A stretch of 18,682 bases of DNA. Origin: Patescibacteria group bacterium (lineage in GTDB: Bacteria > Patescibacteriota > Microgenomatia > UBA10105 > UBA927). The translations under genes and the position numbers were made by a program. The DNA lies in the NCBI GenBank assembly GCA_003545435.1, contig DPYI01000048.1, positions 1 through 18,682 on the forward strand, in the 5' to 3' direction. Positions within the stretch are counted from its first letter, which is position 1, and the number at the start of each line of letters is the position of its first letter. The notes beneath the pieces were generated by a model. The model did not search any database and was not told the DNA's origin. It saw only the letters and a program-made list of their open reading frames with translations. This document shows positions 1-5,669 of the stretch, in pieces.

Positions 1-2
1 AT

Positions 3-119
3 TTAATCTTCGCCGCGTTCGTCCCCCGTATGAGAGCAAAGCACCATACGGGGCCATGTACCGTGCTTGCACTGGTACATGGTAGCGGCCTAATTATATG
101 TATTATGTATATATTTTGA
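3..119 (+). CDS. Possible 3' end of an upstream GIY-YIG gene (partial, 5' end outside window)
   Basis: An open frame enters at the left edge and reads LIFAAFVPRMRA before continuing through the hairpin element to a TGA at 117-119. The complete GIY-YIG gene in this window ends in HTFAAFVP, encoded by the same 12-base repeat (344-355), so the FAAFVP match suggests that a sister gene lies just to the left. In that sister, the first hairpin arm does not supply a stop codon as it does in the complete gene. Only the repeat-encoded tail is visible, so the call rests on analogy. It could equally be a chance open frame through the repeat. Confidence 0.22.
   Translation, partial: LIFAAFVPRMRAKHHTGPCTVLALVHGSGLIICIMYIF
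12..92 (+). repeat. Double-hairpin element interrupting a tRNA-Glu D-arm, copy 1
   Basis: GCCGCGTTCGTC (12-23) matches the first 12 bases of the tRNA-Glu at 390 in 11 of 12 positions. Hairpin 1 follows: arms CCCCGTATG (24-32) and CATACGGGG (45-53), loop AGAGCAAAGCAC (33-44). Hairpin 2 has arms CCATGTACC (54-62) and GGTACATGG (74-82). Then TAGCGGCCTA (83-92) matches tRNA bases 13-22 in 9 of 10 positions. Loop bases AAGCAC (39-44) are the exact reverse complement of GTGCTT (63-68) in the second loop, so the loops could kiss. The tRNA similarity stops at 92, a few bases before the GIY-YIG start codon. I do not know this element from any described family. Confidence 0.8.
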
Positions 120-361
120 GAAGTCAACGCGACGGAAAGCTGTATACAGGATTCTCAACTGATCTGAAAAGAAGGATGCAAGAACATAAACAGAAAAAAA
201 CACATACTACTGCAAGGATGGGTGACATAACACTTATTTACTATGAAGCATTCCTATCAGAAAAAGATGCTCGGGAAAGAGAGATATACTTAAAAACAAC
301 ACAAGGAAAAAGAACATTAAAATTAATGCTGAAACATACGTTTGCCGCGTTCGTCCCGTAA
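98..361 (+). CDS. Small GIY-YIG nuclease-superfamily protein
   Basis: The 87-residue product opens with MYYVYILRS and continues KLYTGFSTDLKRRMQEH, the GIY-YIG core of the short UvrC-N/URI-type family: the aromatic YVY/YTG pair, the helix with a conserved Arg, and a later Glu (EREIYLK) as metal ligand. Length fits the family's roughly 80-100 residues. There is no separate DNA-binding domain. The start at 98 gives the canonical N-terminus. The last residues, FAAFVP, and the TAA stop (359-361) are encoded by the hairpin repeat that follows, so the gene and the repeat share sequence. Such genes are abundant in CPR genomes and their role is unsettled. Its position between two copies of a structured, tRNA-mimicking repeat makes a homing-like or mobile-element nuclease plausible; that is inference. 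Confidence 0.9.
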   Translation: MYYVYILRSQRDGKLYTGFSTDLKRRMQEHKQKKTHTTARMGDITLIYYEAFLSEKDAREREIYLKTTQGKRTLKLMLKHTFAAFVP

Positions 362-385
362 ACCAGAGCAGAGCACGGTTTACGG
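344..385 (+). repeat. Hairpin element copy 3 (single hairpin, terminator-like)
   Basis: GCCGCGTTCGTC (344-355) repeats the tRNA-Glu 5' mimic exactly as in copy 1. The hairpin has arms CCGTAAACC (356-364) and GGTTTACGG (377-385), pairing perfectly over 9 bp, with loop AGAGCAGAGCAC (365-376). The arm differs from copy 1 at six of nine positions, every one compensated on the other side, while the loop differs at one base. The second hairpin is missing. TTTT (386-389) follows, so on the plus strand it could act as an intrinsic terminator for the GIY-YIG gene, four bases before the intact tRNA-Glu. The stop codon of that gene lies inside the first arm. Confidence 0.78.
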
Positions 386-389
386 TTTT

Positions 390-463
390 GGCGCGTTCGT
401 CTAGAGGCCTAGGACGGTTGGTTCTCAACCAACAAATCACCGGTTCGAATCCGGTACGCGCTA
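390..463 (+). tRNA. tRNA-Glu (anticodon CTC)
   Basis: A complete cloverleaf can be drawn. The acceptor is GGCGCGT (390-396) with ACGCGCT (456-462), including one G-T pair at the end, and the discriminator is A463. The D-stem is GTCT (399-402) with GGAC (412-415), containing the T13-G22 pair typical of glutamate tRNAs. The anticodon stem is GTTGG with CCAAC and loop TTCTCAA, so the anticodon is CTC and reads GAG. The T-arm is ACCGG-TTCGAAT-CCGGT. CCA is not encoded (CAA follows the discriminator). The first 12 bases are mimicked by the repeats at 12 and 344, and the 3' part is duplicated at 1415-1476. Confidence 0.93.
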
Positions 464-580
464 CAAAATACTACATACGCTTGGCGGCGGGCAGGTCAAC
501 GTGTAGATCGCCGGTTCGCCGTGCCCGTCCGTAGCTTCTGAGCGTAGGAGGGAATCCGACTGGGGGTACTGAGTCTAAGC
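464..580. other. Non-coding gap with a nested inverted repeat
   Basis: No gene is visible. An outer inverted pair, TACGCT (476-481) with AGCGTA (541-546), encloses a GC-rich pair, GGCGGGCA (486-493) with TGCCCGTC (522-529, one G-T). The section is richer in G+C than its surroundings. I do not recognise it; it may be a remnant of another structured repeat. It lies between the tRNA and the stop of the minus-strand gene at 581. Confidence 0.4.
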
Positions 581-1180
581 TTATTTAATTTGCTGCAATA
601 TCGAATCGTAATAATTTATAAGTTTTTGAGCGTTTTGGAATACTACTTCATTCATTTCTGGACGAGAGTATTTTTCATATGTTTGAACCGATCTGCTCCA
701 TATTCCCATTCCAAACTCCTTACCCTGTTTGATTATGTCAGGATTAAGAAAGTCAGTAGGATTCCAGTCATGTTCGCTAAAAGAATATGCTGATTTCACT
801 TGCGTTCTGTATTTTGCGTCACGATCCCGATCCGCCGGAAATCCTGGATACATATTAATTAAATCCCGATCAAAAGCTTCAACTACTTTTTTTGTTCCCT
901 TTGGAAGCAATAATCCAGCATCAATAAATTTTTGAACGTTAAATGTAAATGCAAAGTAATACTTTCTTTCAAAATTGATAGAAAACGCTTTAATATAATC
1001 CAGTAATTCATCTTCCGACTTTAACTTTTCCGCCTCATGCATTAATAAAACGTGGAAAAAACCTTTAAGTGCGTAGTCAATATCATGAGGCTGATATTCA
1101 ATGTCAATAAGAATATGTTGGGCGATATCTATAAGATCTTTGCTTGGTTTATTAAAAGGAATAATTTCGCCTTCTATCAT
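581..1180 (-). CDS. Orphan hypothetical protein, 199 residues
   Basis: I recognise no family. The product is soluble-looking and rich in aromatic and charged residues. It has no signal peptide, no membrane segment and only one visible alpha-rich pattern (residues about 15-75, including HVLLMHEAEKLK and DELLDYIKAF). There are no cysteines and no nuclease, kinase or helix-turn-helix motif that I can name. The start at 1180 is supported by a well-spaced promoter a few bases upstream. It is the only gene on the roughly 0.95 kb segment between the intact tRNA-Glu and the partial second tRNA copy, which fits a cargo gene of a small tRNA-targeted insertion. Codon use and A+T richness look somewhat unlike the core genes downstream, but I have not measured this. 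Confidence 0.72.
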   Translation of the reverse strand: MIEGEIIPFNKPSKDLIDIAQHILIDIEYQPHDIDYALKGFFHVLLMHEAEKLKSEDELLDYIKAFSINFERKYYFAFTFNVQKFIDAGLLLPKGTKKVVEAFDRDLINMYPGFPADRDRDAKYRTQVKSAYSFSEHDWNPTDFLNPDIIKQGKEFGMGIWSRSVQTYEKYSRPEMNEVVFQNAQKLINYYDSILQQIK

Positions 1181-1217
1181 ACGGTGATAGTATAGTACAG
1201 ACGTTCTGTTTATACAA
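1181..1217 (-). promoter_or_regulatory. Promoter of the orphan 199-residue gene, with internal inverted repeat
   Basis: Read on the minus strand, TTGTAT (1217-1212) is followed after 17 bp by TATACT (1194-1189), eight bases before the ATG. A second hexamer, TACTAT, ends exactly 6 bases before ATG. Either choice leaves a leader of almost no length. An ACAGA/TCTGT inverted repeat with a 3-bp centre lies in the spacer and could be an operator. It resembles no operator I know well enough to name. Confidence 0.6.
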
Positions 1218-1342
1218 AAAGATTAGATTTCGATTCTAATATCTTATGGTAGTCAGAGCATAATCGGGATTGAGGCTAGGTTGAAGAATCTTATTCCACT
1301 CACTCATTGAGTGTAGAAGTTGGTTCCAACGAAGAATCATCT
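1218..1342. other. Gene-free stretch before the second hairpin/tRNA copy
   Basis: I see no coding region. Small features only: an inverted pair CACTCA/TGAGTG with a short centre near 1298-1315, TTGGTTCCAA near 1320, and the octamer GAAGAATC occurring twice (near 1284 and 1331). Nothing here pairs with the acceptor strand of the partial tRNA downstream. Confidence 0.35.
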
Positions 1343-1414
1343 GGGTACTTGTCCCCTGTACGAGAGCGAAGCACCGTACGGGGCCATGTACTGTGCTTGT
1401 GCACTAGTACATGG
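1343..1414 (+). repeat. Double-hairpin element copy 2, inside a tRNA-Glu-like D-arm
   Basis: After GGGTACTTGTC (1343-1353) come hairpin 1, arms CCCTGTACG (1354-1362) and CGTACGGGG (1375-1383) with loop AGAGCGAAGCAC, and hairpin 2, arms CCATGTACT (1384-1392) and AGTACATGG (1406-1414). Relative to copy 1 the stems change but still pair (TATG/CATA becomes TACG/CGTA; final C-G becomes T-A). Loop bases AAGCAC (1369-1374) and GTGCTT (1393-1398) are again exact complements. Removing the hairpins would join GTC to TAGTGGCCTAGGAC, restoring a tRNA-Glu D-arm. Confidence 0.82.
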
Positions 1415-1476
1415 TAGTGGCCTAGGACGGTTGGTTCTCAACCAACAAATCATCGGTTCGAATCCGATACGCGCTA
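1415..1476 (+). pseudogene. Partial second copy of tRNA-Glu(CTC), 3' four fifths
   Basis: From TAGTGGCCTAGGAC onward this matches the intact tRNA-Glu through the discriminator base, with only three or so differences. Anticodon arm and the 3' acceptor strand ACGCGCT are identical. In the T-arm ACCGG/CCGGT has become ATCGG/CCGAT, a compensated change. The 5' acceptor strand is absent: the bases before the hairpins (GGGTACT) do not pair with ACGCGCT. As drawn it cannot form a functional tRNA by itself. The compensated T-stem suggests it came from a once-functional tRNA rather than from decay of the neighbouring copy. Confidence 0.75.
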
Positions 1477-1605
1477 CAAATTCAAATCGCGCTTGATTGG
1501 AAAAAATCATCCATAATACTAATAAAAGAAAGGGCATGGATAAGAAAAAAGATTGATGAGATTGGCGTTGATACGCTCTCTGAAGTTATTAAAAAAGCCG
1601 TAAAG

Positions 1606-1980
1606 GTGAGGAAATGTGCCTATTCACCATATTCCAAATACATGGTTGGCGCGGCAGTGCTTTGTACATCCGGTGCCATCTATGCATCATGCAATGCCGA
1701 GGTCGTATCCTATACTGAAACCGACCATGCGGAACGGAGCGCCATCACAAAAGCCATTAGCGCGGGAGAAATGAAACGGAACGGCCAATGTTTTATTAAG
1801 GCGGTAACCATCTCCCACCCCGGAGAATCAGGTCCCTGCGGAGGGTGCAGGCAACGCATTGCCGAACATTGTGAGAATGCACTTATCATCGATACGGACG
1901 GCAAAGGCAGGATACAGGCTGTAACGTCACTCAAAACCCTCTTTTTCTACGCTTTCACCCCGGAACATTTAAAAAAATAG
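1606..1980 (+). CDS. cdd: Cytidine deaminase (5' end probably frameshifted)
   Basis: The enzyme would deaminate (deoxy)cytidine to (deoxy)uridine in pyrimidine salvage. From the GTG at 1606 the visible motifs are SPYSKYMVGAA (residues 7-17), CNAE (29-32, substrate contact N and E), HAE (41-43, zinc ligand and catalytic Glu) and PCGGC (77-81, two zinc Cys). The zinc ligand set is His-Cys-Cys; small tetrameric cytidine deaminases usually have Cys-Cys-Cys, so this is a variant. The GTG start omits the usual N-terminal helix. In the same frame upstream the DNA reads IDEIGVDTLSEVIKKAVKV, a good family N-terminus, but no start codon exists in that frame. An ATG at 1536 (MDKKK) would join it if one A were removed from the A6 run at 1545-1550. 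A likely promoter (TTGATT, 16 bp, AATACT) precedes 1536. Confidence 0.85.
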   Translation: MRKCAYSPYSKYMVGAAVLCTSGAIYASCNAEVVSYTETDHAERSAITKAISAGEMKRNGQCFIKAVTISHPGESGPCGGCRQRIAEHCENALIIDTDGKGRIQAVTSLKTLFFYAFTPEHLKK

Positions 1981-2021
1981 AACTATCCAAGAGAGTACTT
2001 CAGTTTTTTTAAAAATGTTCT

Positions 2022-2031
2022 GTGATACAAT
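2022..2031 (+). promoter_or_regulatory. Extended -10 of the first beta-lactamase-fold gene; leaderless start
   Basis: TGATACAAT is an extended -10 (TGn plus TACAAT at 2026-2031). It ends exactly 6 bases before the ATG at 2038, which would put +1 at the A of ATG. No convincing -35 or Shine-Dalgarno sequence is visible. Confidence 0.6.
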
Positions 2032-2037
2032 TTCCAA

Positions 2038-2982
2038 ATGATATACCATCCCCGCGACCGCTTCCGCTGTAAAAATTCCGGAATTATTCAGGGAAAACTA
2101 TTATTTTTTTTATTAGCCATAGGCATCCTTAGTCTTCTTTTTTATTTTCTGTACAAACCATCAACCTCTGTTGTTTCGCCTATTCCTCAAAAAGACATGT
2201 TTTCTTTTCTACTTCCTATCTTTTCCCGGAAAAAAAATCCGGATGAGCTGAAAAAGAAAATTATTGAGGCAATCGGAACAACAATTCCTGAATATTCCGT
2301 CATGGTCAAAGATCTTAAAAATGATTTTTCCATTGATATGAATGCGAATACTATCTTTACCGGAGCGTCGGTTAATAAGCTCCCGATTCTCGGAACGCTT
2401 TACTATCTTGCCCAAAAAGGAGATATTGATCTGGATCGACAAATCACGATACAGCCTGAAGATATTCAGGACTACGGAACCGGCCAAATCCGATACGATC
2501 AACCCGGAACCATGTACAGCGTCAAAACGCTTAGCCGGCTCATGATGCAAAAAAGCGACAATACAGCTGCGTATATCTTAGGCCGGCAGGTCATCGGTAT
2601 CCCAAAAATCCAGCAGCTTATCACCAGCTGGGGGATGACACAGACCGATATGGAAAATAACAAGACCTCAAATACCGATATTGCTCTCCTCATGGAAAAA
2701 ATCTATAGGGAAAAAGTCGCAAATAAGGCTCTGACGTTGGAAATGCTATCGTTTCTCAAAGACGGAACTATCGAAGACCGGATCCCGGCACTCTTACCAA
2801 AAGAAACAGTTGTCTACCATAAAACCGGCAATGGCGTAGGATTTCTGCATGATGTCGGGATCGTTGTTGGCCCAAAAACAACGTATTACATCGGCATGTT
2901 CACAAGCGGAGTTCCTGATGAAGCGGAGGCAGTCCGGATATTAGCCACTATCTCGCGGATTGTCTATGATTTTATGAAGTGA
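2038..2982 (+). CDS. Membrane-anchored class A beta-lactamase-fold serine hydrolase
   Basis: The 314-residue product has a basic N-terminus and one membrane helix (about 20-39), then an extracytoplasmic domain. Fold markers are in order: SVNK (S111, K114; the SxxK nucleophile and base), SDN (173-175) and KTG (262-264). The omega-loop Glu-x-x-x-Asn that deacylates penicillin in true class A enzymes is not visible; between the region after SDN and the following helix there is only MENNKTSNTDIALL (205-218). That points to a penicillin-binding or peptidoglycan-acting relative rather than an antibiotic-resistance enzyme, though the substrate cannot be read from sequence. It has a distant paralogue at 16130-17089 with the same layout. 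The start is supported by the promoter 6 bases upstream. Confidence 0.85.
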   Translation: MIYHPRDRFRCKNSGIIQGKLLFFLLAIGILSLLFYFLYKPSTSVVSPIPQKDMFSFLLPIFSRKKNPDELKKKIIEAIGTTIPEYSVMVKDLKNDFSIDMNANTIFTGASVNKLPILGTLYYLAQKGDIDLDRQITIQPEDIQDYGTGQIRYDQPGTMYSVKTLSRLMMQKSDNTAAYILGRQVIGIPKIQQLITSWGMTQTDMENNKTSNTDIALLMEKIYREKVANKALTLEMLSFLKDGTIEDRIPALLPKETVVYHKTGNGVGFLHDVGIVVGPKTTYYIGMFTSGVPDEAEAVRILATISRIVYDFMK

Positions 2983-3000
2983 TAGGACGTATTTTTCTCT

Positions 3001-3091
3001 GTCATCGCGAGTTCCGCTTTGCGGGATGTGGCGATCTTTATTATAGGGATTGCTTCGTCTCCCGACGTGACGCCGGGATCCTCGCAATGAC
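3001..3091. repeat. Palindromic dispersed repeat, family A, copy 1
   Basis: Termini GTCATCGCGA and TCGCAATGAC form imperfect inverted repeats. Inside are a TATTATA centre and a GATTGCTTCGTC arm, plus a small CCCG/CGGG hairpin. It fills the gap between two convergent genes and could fold into a strong bidirectional terminator. Sister copies are at 5525 and 8338. Similar GTCATTGCGAG repeats are widespread in bacteria, from memory; no transposase is present. Confidence 0.75.
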
Positions 3092-3102
3092 AATAAAAGC
3101 AA

Positions 3103-5499
3103 CTACTTCCCTTTTTTCTTCGGAGATTTAGCAAGAGCTACTTGGAGCACCTCATCCATGTGCTCAACGAAGATAAATGAGAGGTCTTTGGTCACGCTTT
3201 TCGGGATATCCTCCAAATCTTTTTTGTTATTTTTCGGGAGCATTACGGTTTTGATGCCTGCTCTGTGGGCTGCAATGACTTTTTCCTTTACGCCTCCGAT
3301 CTCCAAAACCCTGCCCCGAAGCGTAATTTCTCCGGTCATGGCAACAGCCCGCTTTACGGGAGTTTTGGTAAGAGCCGATACGAGCGCTGTAGCAATAGCA
3401 GCTCCTGCTGACGGGCCGTCTTTGGGAACTGCTCCTTCCGGCACATGAATATGCACGTCTAATTTCTGGAAAAAGTTTTCCGCAAGCCCGAATTTTTTGT
3501 ACCTGCTCCTCACATAGGACAGAGCCGCCTGAGCTGATTCCTTCATCACGTCGCCCAACTGTCCGGTTAAGGTTATTCCTGCTTTTCCGGGCATGAGCGC
3601 AACCTCAATGAATAAAATTTCTCCTCCTGCTTCCGTCCAGGCCATGCCGGTAGACATACCGATTTCGTCTTTTTTCTCGGCGAGTATGGAACTGAATTTA
3701 TACGGGCCTAAGTATTTGGGCAAATCACCTCTTCCGATTTCGAATGTTTTTTTGTTTTGTGCCTCGGTATCCGCAATTTTCCTAGCAATTTTCCTGAAAA
3801 TCGACGCGGTTTCCCGCTCAAGATTCCGGACTCCTGCTTCCCTGGTATAGCGCCTGATAAGCTCATACAGCGCCCCGTCTGTCATGGAAACAGTGTTATC
3901 GGGAATCCCGTGAACGATCCGCTGCTTTTCAAAAAGAAAATCCTTCACGATATGGTATTTTTCTTCCTCCGTGTATCCGGGAAAATGGATAATCTCCAAA
4001 CGGTCCCGTAAAGCAGGCGGAATGGTATCCAGGATATTGCAGGTCGTGATGAAAAACACGTCAGAAAGATCAAACGCGACTTCCAGGTAGTGATCGGAAA
4101 AAGCATAGTTCTGTTCCGGATCCAATGCCTCCAACAACGCTGCGGAAGGATCTCCCCGAAAGTCCGCTCCTACTTTGTCAATCTCATCCAGCATAAAAAC
4201 CGGATTTTTTGTCCCTGCCTGTTTAATCCCCTGGATGATTCTGCCGGGCATGGCTCCGACATACGTTCTCCTGTGGCCTCTGATTTCCGCCTCGTCCCTG
4301 ATGCCTCCGAGTGACATTTTGACGAATTTTCTTCCTATGGACCGGGCAATAGATTTCCCGATAGATGTTTTTCCGACTCCCGGAGGTCCGACAAAGCAGA
4401 GGATGGTAGGAGATTTTCCTTTTTGTTTTCCATCTTTTTCTTTTCCTTCTTCCTCCTGATTCTGATGCATACGCAGCTTCATCACTGCTAAATACTCTAA
4501 AATACGTTCCTTTATTTTTATCAGGCCGTAATGATCTTCGTTTAACACGCGTTCTGCATCTTTTATGCGGACATTGTTGGGGCTTGCCACAGCCCACGGA
4601 AGCTCCACGAGTGTCTCCAGATACGTGCGGACATAGGATGTTTCAGGATTATACTGAGACATTTTAGAGAGACGCGATAATTCCTTATCCGCTTTTGACC
4701 GCACTTCCTCAGGCATTCCGGCTTTTTTTATTTTGTCCCGAAGCTCTTTGGTGTCTTTATCATCATCGTCGTCTCCTAATTCTTTTTCAATTGTTTTTAT
4801 CCGTTCCCGAAGCACCTGTTCTTTGACGTTTTTATCAAATTTTTCCTGTGTTTTGGTAGCGATATTTTGTTCAATCTCTAATATTTTTATCTCATGAGAC
4901 AAAAATTGCGTTTCCTGAGTCAACCGCTCTTTGACAAAAGACAGTTCAAGAAGCGCCTGCCGCTCCCTGGGTTTGAGATCCAAAATTGACGCAAATTGGT
5001 AGGAAATAGTAAGAGGGGTGCTGCCGGACATGATATTCATGAATGTGAGAAAATCAATGGTTTTTCCCAGTTTGACGGCGCGTCTGAGTTCGGAAACAAG
5101 ATGGTTGGAAAGCGCTTTCATTTCATCATCATCAATCGCGATATCTATGATCTCTCGGGCTTTGGCTATAAAGAACGGATCCACAGTTTCAAACGACTGC
5201 ACTTCAACTTTTGTCAATCCCCTGACAAGCGCATTAATTTCACCTTCATTTTTCATCATCTGAACAATCTCCCCGACAGTTCCGATCTGATACAGATCCG
5301 AGGGTACGGGATCATTTATGCTGGTATTTTTCTGCATGATGAAAATAACCCGTTTCCCTGTGGTTTGCGCGGCATCAATGGCGGAAACCGATCGGACCCT
5401 GCCGAACGTCAGAATCATCTCCGTTCCGGGAAATACCACCCCATCCCGTATAGGAACGACCGGCAATACAATATCCTGTTGTGTATAAAGGTCTGCCAT
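3103..5499 (-). CDS. lon: ATP-dependent Lon protease (La), bacterial LonA type
   Basis: This is a soluble hexameric protease that unfolds and degrades damaged and regulatory proteins. With the start at 5499 it has 798 residues, typical of LonA. The N-terminal substrate domain begins VLPVVPIRDGVVFPG. A coiled-coil region follows around residues 210-290. Walker A GPPGVGKT is near 369-376, Walker B FMLDEID near 435, and the protease domain carries the catalytic Ser in DGPSAGAA near 696 and Lys in GGVKEK near 737. An in-frame ATG at 5583 would add 28 residues (MAISIIKIASP...) encoded by the family A repeat, which also happens to offer GAGGAA about 11 bases before that ATG. I prefer 5499 because homologues begin close to MADLYTQQDIVLP. 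It is last in the minus-strand series but has its own promoter. Confidence 0.96.
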   Translation of the reverse strand: MADLYTQQDIVLPVVPIRDGVVFPGTEMILTFGRVRSVSAIDAAQTTGKRVIFIMQKNTSINDPVPSDLYQIGTVGEIVQMMKNEGEINALVRGLTKVEVQSFETVDPFFIAKAREIIDIAIDDDEMKALSNHLVSELRRAVKLGKTIDFLTFMNIMSGSTPLTISYQFASILDLKPRERQALLELSFVKERLTQETQFLSHEIKILEIEQNIATKTQEKFDKNVKEQVLRERIKTIEKELGDDDDDKDTKELRDKIKKAGMPEEVRSKADKELSRLSKMSQYNPETSYVRTYLETLVELPWAVASPNNVRIKDAERVLNEDHYGLIKIKERILEYLAVMKLRMHQNQEEEGKEKDGKQKGKSPTILCFVGPPGVGKTSIGKSIARSIGRKFVKMSLGGIRDEAEIRGHRRTYVGAMPGRIIQGIKQAGTKNPVFMLDEIDKVGADFRGDPSAALLEALDPEQNYAFSDHYLEVAFDLSDVFFITTCNILDTIPPALRDRLEIIHFPGYTEEEKYHIVKDFLFEKQRIVHGIPDNTVSMTDGALYELIRRYTREAGVRNLERETASIFRKIARKIADTEAQNKKTFEIGRGDLPKYLGPYKFSSILAEKKDEIGMSTGMAWTEAGGEILFIEVALMPGKAGITLTGQLGDVMKESAQAALSYVRSRYKKFGLAENFFQKLDVHIHVPEGAVPKDGPSAGAAIATALVSALTKTPVKRAVAMTGEITLRGRVLEIGGVKEKVIAAHRAGIKTVMLPKNNKKDLEDIPKSVTKDLSFIFVEHMDEVLQVALAKSPKKKGK

Positions 5500-5524
5500 A
5501 CTGATATTCGGGTGACACACCTTT

Positions 5525-5607
5525 GTCATTGCGATCCCGAGCGAAGTCGAGGGAGAAGCAATCTTTATTATAGAGATTGCCACGTCGCTTGCGTTCCTCG
5601 CAATGAC
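5525..5607. repeat. Palindromic dispersed repeat, family A, copy 2, in the lon leader
   Basis: GTCATTGCGA at one end and TCGCAATGAC at the other are inverted copies, with TATTATA at the centre. It lies between the putative lon promoter and the chosen lon start, so it would be transcribed as part of the 5' leader. It is the reason an upstream alternative lon start exists. Confidence 0.75.
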
Positions 5608-5616
5608 AAAAAATAC

Positions 5617-5645
5617 ATTCTATATTTAGCAGTCAAGTATAACAA
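5617..5645 (-). promoter_or_regulatory. Candidate lon promoter
   Basis: On the minus strand TTGTTA (5645-5640) is followed after 17 bp by TAGAAT (5622-5617). The implied transcript would start near 5610 and carry a leader of about 110 nt holding the family A repeat, unlike the leaderless starts elsewhere in the window. Confidence 0.45.
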
Positions 5646-5652
5646 CTGCTAA
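5626..5652 (-). terminator. Hairpin between korB and lon
   Basis: TTAGCAGT (5626-5633) and ACTGCTAA (5645-5652) pair perfectly over 8 bp around an 11-nt loop, 17 bases after the korB stop. A T6 run follows on the minus strand, but only about 13 bases later, so termination is possible rather than clear. It overlaps the candidate lon promoter, so it could instead be an operator. Confidence 0.4.
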
Positions 5653-5669
5653 TTTGAAAGTCAACACGC

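Noticed and set aside
24..82. Group I intron or archaeal-type tRNA intron in the D-arm
   Set aside because: The insert is only about 60 nt, too short for a group I core, and no bulge-helix-bulge can be drawn at the junctions. The D-stem position is also atypical.
234..440. Minus-strand frame containing MICWLRTNRPRPL, also found in the frame at 1337-1537
   Set aside because: The shared peptide is the antisense translation of the tRNA-Glu and its partial copy, a common false protein; the matching residues come from tRNA sequence.
12..1476. CRISPR array or integron attC sites
   Set aside because: Only three copies at irregular spacing, with variable stems and no spacers, no cas genes and no integrase. 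The attC core sequences are absent.
4996..5652. 218-codon plus-strand frame
   Set aside because: It is antisense to the N-terminal third of lon, and its product has no recognisable pattern.
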